Part shown: positions 23,066-33,548 of the stretch, piece by piece
Numbering within the stretch: position 1 is the stretch's first letter
Layout of the letters: each line of letters opens with the position of its first letter
Assembly (NCBI GenBank): GCA_021234155.1
Contig: JAJEKV010000035.1
Span: 9,982,407-10,046,406 of the forward strand
DNA length: 64,000 bases
Direction of reading: 5' to 3'
Source: Isoetes taiwanensis
Lineage: Eukaryota; Streptophyta; Lycopodiopsida; Isoetales; Isoetaceae
Translations under genes and position numbers: made by a program
Notes under the pieces: model-generated
Seen by the model: only the letters and a program-made list of their open reading frames with translations
What the model was told of the DNA's origin: nothing
Databases searched by the model: none

Positions 23066-23475
23066 AACCCCGGCAGCTGCTCGGGGGGGATCATACGGCT
23101 CCTCAAGCGATGCATCCAGCGGTCTATGGTAATATTGCGGGTGGTTGATGCCCTCTTGTACAACACCCTACGCCGAGGAAGGCTTTTCGGCTCGGTCATC
23201 AACAAATCAAACATGCGCTGCTGATGGTCTGCAATGTACGCATGCTTTTTGGATTTCAAGAATGCCCTATAGTCCTGAATGGCCTGTTGCCGCAACTGTG
23301 GATCTGAGACGAGGCGTAGTTGGGTCTTTAGAGCCTTGCACTCAGCGTCAAACCAGGGATTCTGAGGGAACTGCGCAATGTCCATTCGCGAGCGATCCCT
23401 CGCTGCAAAGCATGCACTAGCTGCTGTGAGCAAGGCGTTTACAAGCCATTCCCACCTATCATGTAACGTGCAAAG
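23008..23475 (-). pseudogene. LINE family 1 endonuclease-RT linker, copy B
   Basis: The frame 23008-23598 contains NPWFDAECKALKTQLRLV, the WFD(x)ECK signature common between EN and RT in LINE ORF2. DYRAFLKSKKHAYIADHQQR and ITIDRWMHRL follow. The first residues of the open frame (23476-23598) are translated from the inserted hAT-like element and are not LINE protein. Confidence 0.85.
23468..23475. repeat. 8-bp target-site duplication, left (GTGCAAAG)
   Basis: The same 8 bp recur at 24399-24406. A single copy is found at the empty site 2753-2760 in copy A. Confidence 0.92.
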
Positions 23476-24398
23476 CATGGTGTTTTTTAGTGGCCCCGGC
23501 GGGCCAGATGGCCACACATTCACACATTTCATAAAATAGTCGGCCACACCGGAGTAGGATGCATTCTCACTATGACCAAAGGATGGTGGCCAGTTCAAAA
23601 CACCATTTCATTAAATTCACTTCATAAGTGGCCAATTAGATATTTGTCAAATCTTCAAACCCCTAAGGCATGGCCATTCTAATATATTATGCGCATTAGC
23701 AACTAGTTGTGGTGGCCATTTAAACCATGGAATAATTTTATATTTATAGGGCTATGGCCATGCTCTATATTAACCAAGTGTAGGGACATAATTTCGATAC
23801 TTGTAGGGTGGGCTATGACCTTTTTGAGTTTAGCCCTAAAATTCTGAAGGCATTTTTAACAAGATAGTGTTTTTTTCTTTGATTCAAATTTTTTTTGACT
23901 CAATTTGCAATTTGCATCCCAAAATTATTCTTCATCATCTAGACTGAGTATGCTCTTCATCGTCGCAATTCAAGTGAAGGTTAGATTCCATTTACCAATT
24001 ACTTGCAATATGGATGTCGGTGAGATCTATCCTATAAAATCTGATCTTCTACCTACATTCAGCATGTTTAAAACATTCAAATGAACTTATAATAATCTTA
24101 GTTAAAAAAGCGTAGCATGTATTTGTTTTTGTTTATAACAACTGCATAGAGCATCATAGAAACTACATATCGTTTTATTAACGTGGCTATCATCTTTACA
24201 TGTTAGATGTATGGATGTGGCCAATTCAATTTTTTGGGAAAAAAATAGTTCCATGATTTTGCCATTTAAGTTACAACCTCTTGGTGTGATGATTCAAAAA
24301 AGGGCCAGGCTAAACTACGCTTAGCAAATTATCCAAGGGAAATAGTGGCCAATATTTTACGCCCCATCAAATATGTAGGGAGGTTAAAAAATACCCTG
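23476..24398. mobile_element. Non-autonomous hAT-like DNA transposon
   Basis: A 923-bp insertion with an 8-bp GTGCAAAG target duplication and imperfect terminal inverted repeats, CATGGTGTTTTTTA on the left and CAGGGTATTTTTTA (as the reverse complement of the right end). A CAGGG-type end with 8-bp duplication is the hAT hallmark. The left CATGG may be a misread CAGGG. Roughly ten TGGCCA motifs are scattered inside, mostly near the ends, like hAT subterminal transposase sites. No transposase ORF is present. Confidence 0.88.
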
Positions 24399-24406
24399 GT
24401 GCAAAG
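24399..24406. repeat. 8-bp target-site duplication, right (GTGCAAAG)
   Basis: Partner of 23468-23475. Confidence 0.92.
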
Positions 24407-25394
24407 GGCATCAATCCCCTGCAGTTCACGTTCCAACACAGACTCATATTCTGCTTGCTTTCGGTAGTCGGGGATGTATCTCAACCCCTGATGGTTTCTA
24501 CTCTGTGATTGCGCTACTGAGTGCTCCCAATCCAAAGTGACATAAAGTGGATAGTGGTCCGACAAAGCCTCCTCATCTCCTGTTCGTGTGCCAATTGAGA
24601 GCTCGCTGATCATGTCAAGTCCTACCACTGGAGCAAGGAGATAGTCTACCACGCTAGCTCCACCATCATGTCTATCGCTCTTGCAAGTAAAACCCCCTGA
24701 TTGCGGCCATCTGATCATACCATTGCACACTACCATGTCAAAGACCTGACAGAGTTGAACCAACTCCCTTCCAAAGGCGTTGGTGACTGTATCTTGAGAC
24801 TGTCTGGCATGTTGGGGTGCAACTGTTTCAAGCCAGAGTGGGTCAGAATCGGCCTCTCCCTGGAAGGTAACCGACTGCAGCTGTGCAGTGCGGGCATTGA
24901 AATCTCCTAACAAGAGCACATGCCCTTGCTGGCGATATTGCTCTACGTCATCATACAGATCTCTATAAGGCATTTGTGCATCTGTGTCTGCCTCCTGGAC
25001 CTGGTAGAACTTAGAGGCTGCATGGGGTATATAACAGCATGCAATAAATAATGGACGATGCTGAGGCTCCAATATTCTCACCCACAGGTAGCGGTTAAGT
25101 TTGTCAGCCTTGTGGAGCGAGACCGTGGCTACTATAGCATCTTTGAAGTAGCATGCCCCACCCCTCCATATCCTCGCTTGCCATGGCGCGCATTAGCGAG
25201 CGAGAAGCACTGGTATCCCGGGATGTCCGGCAGTTGATGCCCACGATATTCCCATGTCTCTTGCAAGAAGATGATGTCCATACCTGTAGCGATCCCAACA
25301 AGGCCACTGCCCTTCTTCCAGGGGAATCCCCTACAGTTCCATGATACAAGTCGGAGACACTGTCCCTATGCTGCCTGTGGCGGTTGTCCTGCAC
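24403..25394 (-). pseudogene. LINE family 1 AP-type endonuclease, copy B
   Basis: The frame 24329-25081 (250 aa, its C-terminal few residues being transposon sequence) contains VLLLGDFNART, FGRELVQLCQVFDMVVCNGM, GGASVVDYLLAP and EEALSDHYPLYVTLDWEH. GDFN, the VVDY Asp and SDH are the catalytic and metal-binding positions of the exonuclease-endonuclease-phosphatase fold used by LINEs to nick the target. The N-terminal block (DIIFLQETW-like in A) lies at 25104-25394 in another frame. The 302 bp lost in copy A correspond to 24599-24900 here. Confidence 0.9.
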
Positions 25395-25559
25395 CAGCCC
25401 CAGGAGGTTTGGGGGGCCGTTCTGTGTGGTGCCCGAGCACCGGGTCTGGTTGTTGCATCCGGTTTTGCCGCCCTGAGGTGAAAGGTCTAGATGTCCCTCG
25501 GCCCCATCGCCGCCCTCAAGCTATTGTTGGCGCGGAGGTACAAACACCTTCATCTTGCC

Positions 25560-26010
25560 ATTAACCAAGCCTCGCCGATCCCCCCGCCTCGTCGACTTGC
25601 ACGATTTTTGTGAATTTCTCTCGTCTCTCCTTTTTGTTGCACCGAGTAAGATCGTGTCCAAGTATATTGATGTCCCCTTCAACCGGGAAGCTGGCAGCAA
25701 AGCAATAGAGTCTTGGATGCAGGTCCAACTTTCTTGTGAATTTGACCCGGTCGGGGTCTGTTTGGCCCAGACTACGGTCCGGGTTTCTCACCCCCAAATC
25801 TTGCGGTTGTAGCCTCTCGGCACCCGGGGCATTGACTTAGCGGCAGATCTTCCCCATGATCTTCGGGCAAGCCCGGACAATGAGGTTCAGCCGGCCGGGA
25901 TTGGCGATCCTGCTCCTCATGAAGGACTGCCTGATTCCACGGGCCACCTACGCCTCCGGCATTGGGCGCCTTGTTGATCTGCCTCCGGGCAGTTCTGTTG
26001 ATTTTCATCT
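25560..26010 (-). pseudogene. LINE family 1 ORF1 RNA-binding region, copy B
   Basis: Fragments read RPAEPHCPGLPEDHGEDLPL (shifted) and ILGHDLTRCNKKERREKFTK, the latter typical of the end of plant LINE ORF1. The frame changes at least twice in 450 bp; A 3606-4001 reads through part of it as RIANPAGLNLIVPGLP. Confidence 0.65.
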
Positions 26011-26087
26011 CGGCCGGAGATCATACATCTCGGTGAAACTTCGGCCATCCTCTTCTCTAGGGCAGAGAATGCGGGGTGCTTCTGTCC

Positions 26088-26651
26088 TTACGGTTGTCTC
26101 TTTTCTAGGGTGTCCAACCTTGCTTGCATCTGATGCATTCTAGCTTCATGGTCCGCAAGGCGGGAAACTGTAGCCAACTGTGTAATCTGTTCCACTGCTT
26201 GCCTGAGCTCTCTCTGCAGTTGTGATATCTCATCTTTCACCTGCTGATGGATCCTATCAATCCGCTGGGTAACCTCATTCAGTGTTTGAGATGTTGCCAT
26301 GAATTCACTTCTTAACTGAGCGACAATACCCCGTGCTTGACTGCGCTCGAAGTCGGCCAGCCCAAAGCGGTCATTCAATGGCCGCACCTGCTCTTCTAAT
26401 GTGGAGATCCGTTCTCTCTCCTTCACCAACTGTTTCTTGAGGATGGCTACTGTTGGCTGGGTGTCTCTTTGTGCCTCCATACTTGCCAACCTATCCTGTA
26501 CTGCTGTCAACTTTGCCTCCAAGGCTCGTATATTCTCGGACTGCATGACATGCTCTGAGGGAGAGGAGCCCTCTCCGTTCCGTGCTCGCTTCTTTAGTGC
26601 ATGCAGCTTTTCTTCCATTGTCTGCTGCCTGAGAGTCACGTCCTGGGTCAT
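26088..26651 (-). CDS. LINE family 1 ORF1 coiled-coil segment, copy B
   Basis: A 187-residue frame from ATG at 26651, MTQDVTLRQQTMEEKLHALK. Heptad-like spacing of Leu/Ile/Val with many Glu, Lys and Gln (ENIRALEAKLTAVQDRLASM, EVTQRIDRIHQQVKDEI) predicts a long parallel coiled coil, the trimerisation stalk of LINE ORF1 proteins. It runs into the RNA-binding part after EKRQP, where a frame change ends it. The 5' monomers lie just upstream. It is the best preserved coding piece of this family in the window. Confidence 0.75.
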   Translation of the reverse strand: MTQDVTLRQQTMEEKLHALKKRARNGEGSSPSEHVMQSENIRALEAKLTAVQDRLASMEAQRDTQPTVAILKKQLVKERERISTLEEQVRPLNDRFGLADFERSQARGIVAQLRSEFMATSQTLNEVTQRIDRIHQQVKDEISQLQRELRQAVEQITQLATVSRLADHEARMHQMQARLDTLEKRQP

Positions 26652-26689
26652 TTAGAGTCTCACTACTGCAAGTCTGAACCTGAGACCAA

Positions 26690-27125
26690 GTCTATTGTGA
26701 AGTCCCTGATTCTGAAACGAAAGCTCCCCAAGCTCCAGACCACGAGCGCTTCAGGGTTTTCAGAGCGTTTTATTGGCAGCCCGGAAATCTACAATTTTGC
26801 TTTGGAAATATGACTCAACCACATGCAAATTACATACCTACTGAGAGGTCTCTGAGAGGGCTTTCCAACGCAACAAATTTCAGCTGAAACGGAGCTCTGG
26901 ATCTCTAGATATGATCATAAACGTGCGACCAGGACCGTGAGCGCTTTAGGGTTTCTGGGGGCCGGATGTGCAGTCCGGAAATCTGTGATTTTGACAAAGA
27001 TATAAGCCACAATCAATGGCAAATCATATACCTACTCAAAGATCGCTGAGAGGGCTCTCCATCGCAACAAATTTCAGCTGAAACAGACTTCTGGATCTCC
27101 AGATATAAGCAAGAACGCGTGACCG
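26690..27125 (-). repeat. Tandem 5' monomers of LINE family 1, copy B
   Basis: Same array as 4730-5190: one partial and two fuller units with the CCGGAAATCT start and CGCAACAAATTTCAGCTGAAAC core. Confidence 0.65.
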
Positions 27126-27946
27126 GAAAGGGGCACCGCCAAAACGAGCGACCAAGGGAGGTCATGGGACCCATACAATAGGTTAGTACAATCATTACTA
27201 CTAGGATTAAAAAACCCCTGCCTCGAAAGGTTTTCAATGGAAAAACCTTTGCAGTAATGATGATACTAGACAAGCAGAGATAATGACTACTGAGGGCTCA
27301 GTAATTGCCAATGTTTATCTAGAACCTCAAGTATGTATAATGCCAAGTCATGCACAGATGGTGCTCTGAGAAGTTATGGAAGCGTGGAATGGAATGCTAA
27401 GGTCAAAAAATGATTCCGGACTATCTCAAAAGCAGGGCAACTCAGAAGAGTATGGCTTTCATCTTCAATAACCTGTCACTGGCAACAGGCACATAGTCTC
27501 GCTTCTCGCGGCAATTGCGGCCGCTCCCATCTACCTGTCTCAATCCGTAGCCTGTGGGACCCCGTGCGAATTGATGCAATAGCTACAAGCTTGTTCCTGG
27601 ACAATGAAGCAAGCAAATAAGCTTGGGGCCCTGGTGCCAAGGTGGGATTTATGTGTGCATGATAATGACCAGTTTTCACTTGGGCCAAAGTAACTGCATC
27701 CCATATCTTTTGAGAAAAACGACCATTGAGATATTGTTGCAAAAGCTCAGGGAATCGGCAAGCATCGGCGATTGCTCGGTTGCATGCCCAACTTGCAAAC
27801 CATGTAGTGCAATGCTCTTTCCAACATCGTTTCAAACGCCGAGGAGATTCACCATGGCAAGTGCAAGAACGGGATACCTAACATCATCCATGTGGTGCAC
27901 CTTGCGGATATAGTGAAGATGGCTTCATGGGCGAATGTTGAGGAGG

Positions 27947-28751
27947 ATAACCCCTCCCTTGAGTGGGTTATGCAAAATAACCCACGAGGCCGTTAGGCCG
28001 AGTGGGTTATTTTGCATAGCCCACTTAAAGGGAGGGGTTGGCCTCCCTTAACCACGTGCCCGAGCGAGCTCCTTTCGCTTTTTGTGCAAAGCAAGCTTTT
28101 TCCTTACGGTGATGCGGTGTGTATGGTTCTCGTGTTTCTTCAATTTTTCCTCCGTTTCAAGCATGATTTTGAGTGGCGAAGAGGCTATGGCGGATCAACG
28201 GGGAAAATCGCCTTTGCTTAGGAATGATGCCGGATTTGATGCAAGAACAGGGGTGAAACCGCCGGATTTGTTGCAAGAAGAGGGAAAATCGCCTTGGCCA
28301 CGGAATGATGCCGGATTTGCATGCAAGGACACGATGAAGTCGCCGGATGATGGCGGATTTGCATGCAAGAACAGGATGAAGCTGCCGGATTTGTTGCAAG
28401 AAGAGGGTAAAAAGCTGCAAGACGGGGTAAATCTGCGGATTTGATGCAAGAACAAGGTGGAGCGGCGGATTTGATGTTTTAATGCTTTAGATAGTGAGTT
28501 TGCGAACACGGTACCCGAATCTGATGGATTTAGCAAGATTTGATGCCGAGTTTTGCCGCAGCAGCAGTGATGATGAGATCACTGTTATAACGGTCGAATC
28601 TTTTCACGTAAGAATATTCGAAAGGTTATTTTAATAATTCATGGAATATTCTATAAAGCGAATATTCGAGAGATTATCAGATATAACCTCGCAAGATCTA
28701 ACGGCCGGGAACGGTTGGATTGGGGATAACTTCGCGAGGGCCTCGTGGGTT
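27947..28751. mobile_element. Foldback-type insertion with a 38-bp-arm palindrome
   Basis: Absent from copy A, where GAATGTTGAAGAGGCC is continuous at about 5991-6006. The insertion is flanked by AGGAGG (27941-27946) and AAGAGG (28752-28757), a probable imperfect 6-bp target duplication. Its ends are TAACCC/GGGTTA. The left end is a near-perfect inverted repeat, 27949-27985 against 28002-28039, around a GAGGCCGTTAGGCCGA loop. The interior has imperfect tandem units of 30-36 bp built on GCCGGATTTG-TGCAAGAA (28190-28470). No transposase. The superfamily is not clear. Confidence 0.65.
28190..28470. repeat. Imperfect tandem repeats inside the foldback element
   Basis: About seven units share GCCGGATTTG(A/T)TGCAAGAA(C/G)AGG with variable A/G-rich spacers. 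The plus-strand frame 28082-28444 through them (KSPLLRNDAGFDARTGVKPP) is a by-product of the repeat, not a supported gene. Confidence 0.7.
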
Positions 28752-29395
28752 AAGAGGCCAAAAACCTCTCTCTTGTAAAAGAATAGCATAGGGCACAAGT
28801 TGTTTTAACTCCGAGGTCAGTAAGTGAGAAAGGACTTTCGCACCCGCTCCAAGCTCTCCCAAGCACTAACACTAATGGCGTGTGCCCCCACACTTCGTAA
28901 CCATACAAGAAAAACAGCTCTACCAAAGTTCAAACAAGTGGGCTTTCCGTGGCCAATCATGAATTTCTGCTACAAAAAACAATTGTTTTGCATTGCATAG
29001 GAAAGCTAGGTATTTCTTTGCTAGCTCGCACTTTTAAGCTCAAGTTTGACCTCTATCTAGGAGGCTCACAAAATTAGCTAAAGAAGGATGATTTCAATTC
29101 TCCGAACATTGTAATGAATGTTTTTCTTCGTTAAAAACTAGAAGTGACAAACATCCCGTATTGCTTCAATTATGAAATATATTGTGCTATGGTTATACAA
29201 GAAAAATAATGAATTGTCTTCACTTAGTATAGTCATTATGTGAACAATAAATTCTTTCAAATCGGAAAAGGTGTATTCGCCCTAAGTCCTTTGTAATATG
29301 CAGATGTTTTTGCGAGATCCGCTCTTGAAAACGTCATTTGCAAGCCATAGACATCGCAACAAGTCATCACATTTAATAATTTATAATTTGAGATA

Positions 29396-29456
29396 TCCTA
29401 TACATATATTTGAGATATCCTATACATATAATTTGAGATATCCTAATGCATCTATC
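29396..29456. repeat. 22-bp minisatellite, three units, copy B
   Basis: Same three ATTTGAGATATCCTA units as 6630-6690. Confidence 0.85.
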
Positions 29457-30135
29457 TATTGAGTGTTGTTGCACAGTATTGAGTTTTCTTGATGGTATTG
29501 AAAATTCTTCTTTGGAAGACATGGATGTTTTTCATTCAATAGGTTGTCATTTCTGTGCAAAGATCACTTCCGACTATGGGAATGCTTCATTTTTAAATTC
29601 TAGGCGACAACGGAGTTCTATGAAAATTTGAGATGCTCATTATTTTACTAGAGAGGAGAGTTGGACATCATTACATTTCCTTTTTCTACTAGACATCTCT
29701 TTTGTTCCTAAACATGTGTTTTGAGTCATTACATGATTTTTCAAGTGGAAAAATTTTAGCCTTTATTAACATCTTTATGCATGTGCATGTCCACCATCAC
29801 ATGCATACGGATTGGCAAAGATGTATGAATATGACCGACCAAAACATATTGCCGATATGTGATTTTATATTTGTGCTACACAAAAATCATCTTATACATT
29901 TAAAAAATTGGTCCTAATTACTTAGATGAACAAGGTGCTTATGACAAGCAATAGTTACGCTCCATATTGGCAAGAAAATGAGAATGGTTTGTGATGTTGT
30001 ATTGTAAAATCTAGGAGGAACAATGAGAATGATTTTGATATGTACTTAATGTTCGTGTCTAAATTGATCCAACAAATAAGACTATTATAAGCTTCATCTC
30101 AAGCTATTCCTCAGTAATAATAATAATCTAGCACA

Positions 30136-30439
30136 TCTCTACAATTTGCTATATTGAAAAGTCGAGTGCATGAAATACAAAGAGCTTTATTATTTGTAAG
30201 CTAATGTAGAAAAAAGGAAGTGCATATACGTATATTAATTAATAGACTCGCAATTGATATTTCCAACTCAAAGCATGCAGTATATAATGTCCCTCACACT
30301 CACGCTCACATTTACACCTCCCTTCATTTTTAGCAGCATATCAAGTGCAAAAATTGCCACATTTTTTTCTCTAACCAATAATCAAACAACCACCTTTCTA
30401 ATTGTACTAAAGCCCGGCAACGCCGGGCACCATAACTAG
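30136..30439 (+). mobile_element. Non-autonomous Helitron, copy B
   Basis: Identical structure to 7379-7682: 5' TCTCTAC after A, 3' GCCCGGC-AAC-GCCGGGC hairpin, CTAG before T. It was present before the A/B duplication. Confidence 0.75.
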
Positions 30440-32473
30440 TTTATATTAATTAGTCTATTTAGTGGTACCTTGGCTTAGTCGGTTGTGAGTTGATAAGTTA
30501 CACATGCCGTGCAATGAAATACTACCATGGACCTCATGGGCACTATAGTTACTTTAACATCTCTAAATCAATGTGCATGCCATTAACCACTCTCAATAGA
30601 TCTAGCTTAACTTCTCTCGGGGAATATCCATATTTAAACCTTTTTTAAGCTAACAAGACTCTTATGTGACAAATACTTGGGAACTTATACAAAAATAGAC
30701 TTATGTCATAACATTATTCCTCTGACATCCATTATGTACACAAGAATGGCAATTTGCTTGCTAGTCCTAGCATGGAAATAGGGCGATGTGGAGCCTTATT
30801 TCCATGCCAGGAATGGCATGTACATCGCCACTCCTGTAACATGGAGATCAATTAATTGCATTCAGCGCAGCTTCTAAAAGGCAGAATGTGAGGTAAAGGA
30901 AATGGAATGTGAGGTAAAAAGAAGGGAATACGAAGAAGAGAGGGCAGAATGCAGGTAACTATTTCGAATGCATGACAAATCATAGAAGAACATCGTTGAA
31001 AACTAACATTGATATGTTGCACATGTCGGGAAAGAAAGTTGCCACATGACAAAACGCGATTGGAGTTGAAGGTTGAATGTCAACTAACTAGTTTTTAAGG
31101 CTTGAGGTAAGTTCTTCTAATGACTCTTGGTCTTGTAGAATATAAAGCGTTCTCCATTGCATACTTTGTCCTATTGTATTAAAATGGCTATTAGAGTGGG
31201 TTCACATGTGACATTCATGCCACCACAGTCATGATGGTTGGTTGTTCACATGCAATAAAAAGTTGGACATAGTAATGGTGGCCGATGGTCCATTATCCTA
31301 TCTGGCACGACATGAGTCCTATGTGGCATAGAAGGGTCTGCCATTTTATGTGATGGTATCACGACCTTCATAACTGCCACGTCTGCATGTGACCTATAAT
31401 CTCAGGTGTGTGACCTGTAATTTTAAGAAAGAAATCCGGCAATCTGGACTGCGGAATGTGGAGCGCCTTTGCTATTTGAAGCAATGTCCTATAAATCTAG
31501 GTTTCAACGACTTCATCTTCCCTTTCCGTCATTTTGAATGTTGTTATTTTGAATACAAGCCATCTCCAGAGGTTAAAAATATATAATGCTAGGACTTGAT
31601 CTTTAAATATGTATAGATCGTCTGATCCTCAAATAGCAAATGATGGATTTGAAAAATGTTTAATTATGCCAAATGTGGCTTAGCACTAGCGGTTTGCAAA
31701 TATTTTACAAGGTGGGATTGCAAAGGATTTATCCACTGGAAATACCATCTGCTGCTATCCTCAGGCCTAGTTGTGGTAGGGAAAGAAAATGTTGATTGTC
31801 TATATAGTAGGCTGTTGTACCCCAAAATTATGTGGGTTTTCCTACCATCACATCATCACTTTCAGAATGACATGCTTAATAATATAAAAACGTTATAATG
31901 CATATGATTTGGTTTTGTATAGGATGTCAGCACCAACTGCCCATCGAATAGCATTAAGGCTGCCTTCTTCCTCTGCAATTCAAGTTGAATAATGGAGAGA
32001 AATGGGCAGCGTGGTTGGGGGTCCAAGCTCTGGAATTTGGACATTGAACGAACTTTTAATTCTTGAAACAAGATTGGATGATTCAGAGGCATGGAATACC
32101 CCCTCCAAAGAGGCATAATAGCAATCAATGGTGGGAAGCAGTAGCAAGGTAAGAATTAGAACATTAAAAATTTATTATTAATTTGTTTGTTACACATTTT
32201 CTTGAATGATTTTTGCATAGGTACTGTCGTCATGTAGGTATTTCCCTCACGTCCACGCAATGCAGATCATGTTGGGAAAGATCTCATAAAGACTGGAAGA
32301 TGATCAATTCCTATGAGAATAACATACCATCAGGGCATTCTTCATATTGGAACATGACTAAAGCACAGTGTTGGGAGAAGGACTTGCCAAGAACATTTTA
32401 TAAACATTTGTTTGATGCAATGCAGAGCTGGCTAGGAGGTAGAGAAGCTTGCAATCCCCAAAACAGGGAATAA

Positions 32474-33066
32474 ATTACTAATCACATATTTCTTATTAGC
32501 CAGATTGACTTTAGCTAAACTTGCTCGATATTAATCCCAAAACTTTATGCGGTTTAGCTAAACTCTATACATTTTTCCTCTCATACTTTCTAGCGTTTAG
32601 CTAGACTAACCCAAGCATCATCCCAAAAATTTCTATGGTGTGGCAAACAGAAAATATTAAACCAAATTACTATACCTTTTTTTCAATATATTCCACTTAT
32701 TTTTGTCATTTTATTTGTGAAAATATTCTAAAAATAATGCTAACTAGTAAAGTCTAGAAATCAAATTAATTCATAATGCTAGAAACTAAACTACTAGTCA
32801 TATATTTCATATAAACTAGAATGATGTTAGCTAAACTAGCCCGAAATTCATTCTAAAAGTTTCAATGGTTTAGCTAAACACTACAAAATTTCACGCTCTT
32901 ACTTTCTAGCGTTTGGCTAAAGAGCTCCAGGGTTGGTGCAGTCCCGAAAAAAGTTAAGCTAAAATTATTATTTTTTTCCAAATTTTTTTCATTTACTTTA
33001 GCCAATTTTTTTTGAAAATGTGCTAAAAAATCGCCAAATAGCTAAGTTTAGCCCTTAAATTATTCC
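32474..33066. repeat. Two diverged tandem repeats of about 300 bp, copy B
   Basis: Counterpart of 9727-10320, inside the predicted second intron of the trihelix-like gene. Confidence 0.6.
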
Positions 33067-33164
33067 ATGCCCCAAAATATCTTGACCGAGAACATGCCAG
33101 CATCTGCACCACAAAGTCAGCCTGTTTATAGCTTCCCTCTAGGTTCACATTAGACTCAACCACA

Positions 33165-33252
33165 AACCAATCAGCCAGAGAATGAGACTCAAAGCAATCA
33201 GTTAGAAAATGAGATTCAAAGCGATCAGCCAGAAAATGAGACTCAAAGTAAT
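33165..33252 (+). repeat. 27-bp tandem repeats encoding a 9-residue Gln/Asn/Glu motif
   Basis: Three units of about 27 bp (CAGCCAGAGAATGAGACT core) encode NQPENETQS, NQLENEIQS and DQPENETQS in one frame. Copy A keeps only the first unit because of its deletion. Confidence 0.75.
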
Positions 33253-33537
33253 CATAGTCAGCATTAGTCTTTTGCAATTCATGGTACATAATTTTCTCTT
33301 GTTTACATGTTTTACATTTCATTTTCAACCAGTTAGAAAGGAAAACACTCAAGACAGACAATCTAGTGGAAGAAAACGCAAGAGGAGAAGAGTAGATACA
33401 TTAGATGACGTGTGTGCAGCAGTGAACTCGTCGTCTCAGAGTGTGGCTATAGCCATTTCAGAATCTTCAAAATTCATCTCGGTATCTCAAGTTGAACCAT
33501 TGAAACAAATATTAGAAAGCGAGATGGAAGCAACGAG

Positions 33538-33548
33538 AAAAATGCACT
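33538..33548. repeat. LINE target-site duplication, left (AAAAATGCACT)
   Basis: The sequence recurs directly after the LINE poly(A), with ATGCACT at 34701-34707. The A residues overlap the tail, so the exact length is 7-11 bp. Confidence 0.85.

Larger units (their letters stand above)
20890..27140 (-). mobile_element. LINE family 1, copy B (interrupted by a hAT-like element)
   Basis: Same organisation as the copy at 176-5190: 5' monomers (26690-27125), ORF1 (25560-26651), endonuclease (24403-25394), RT (22290-23065) and C-terminal tail (20960-22270). It is split at 23476-24398 by a DNA transposon. It preserves more reading frame than A in ORF1 and the endonuclease. Confidence 0.9.
27476..28990 (-). 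pseudogene. Second LINE ORF2 tail fragment, copy B (split)
   Basis: Matches 5540-6236 of copy A in two pieces, 27476-27946 and 28752-28990, separated by the foldback element. The left piece encodes KEHCTTWFASWACNRAIAD, RFPELLQQYLNGRFSQKIWD and FHAHINPTLAPG-like text. The right piece has the reading LYGYEVWGHTPLVLVLGRAW-like in broken frames. No function is left. Confidence 0.75.
28991..32001. other. AT-rich non-coding region, copy B
   Basis: Counterpart of 6237-9254 and nearly identical to it. It includes the 22-bp minisatellite (29396-29456) and the Helitron. No gene is seen. Confidence 0.6.

Noticed and set aside
28082-28444. 120-residue repetitive ORF
   Set aside because: Generated by tandem repeats in a foldback element; no homology or start context.
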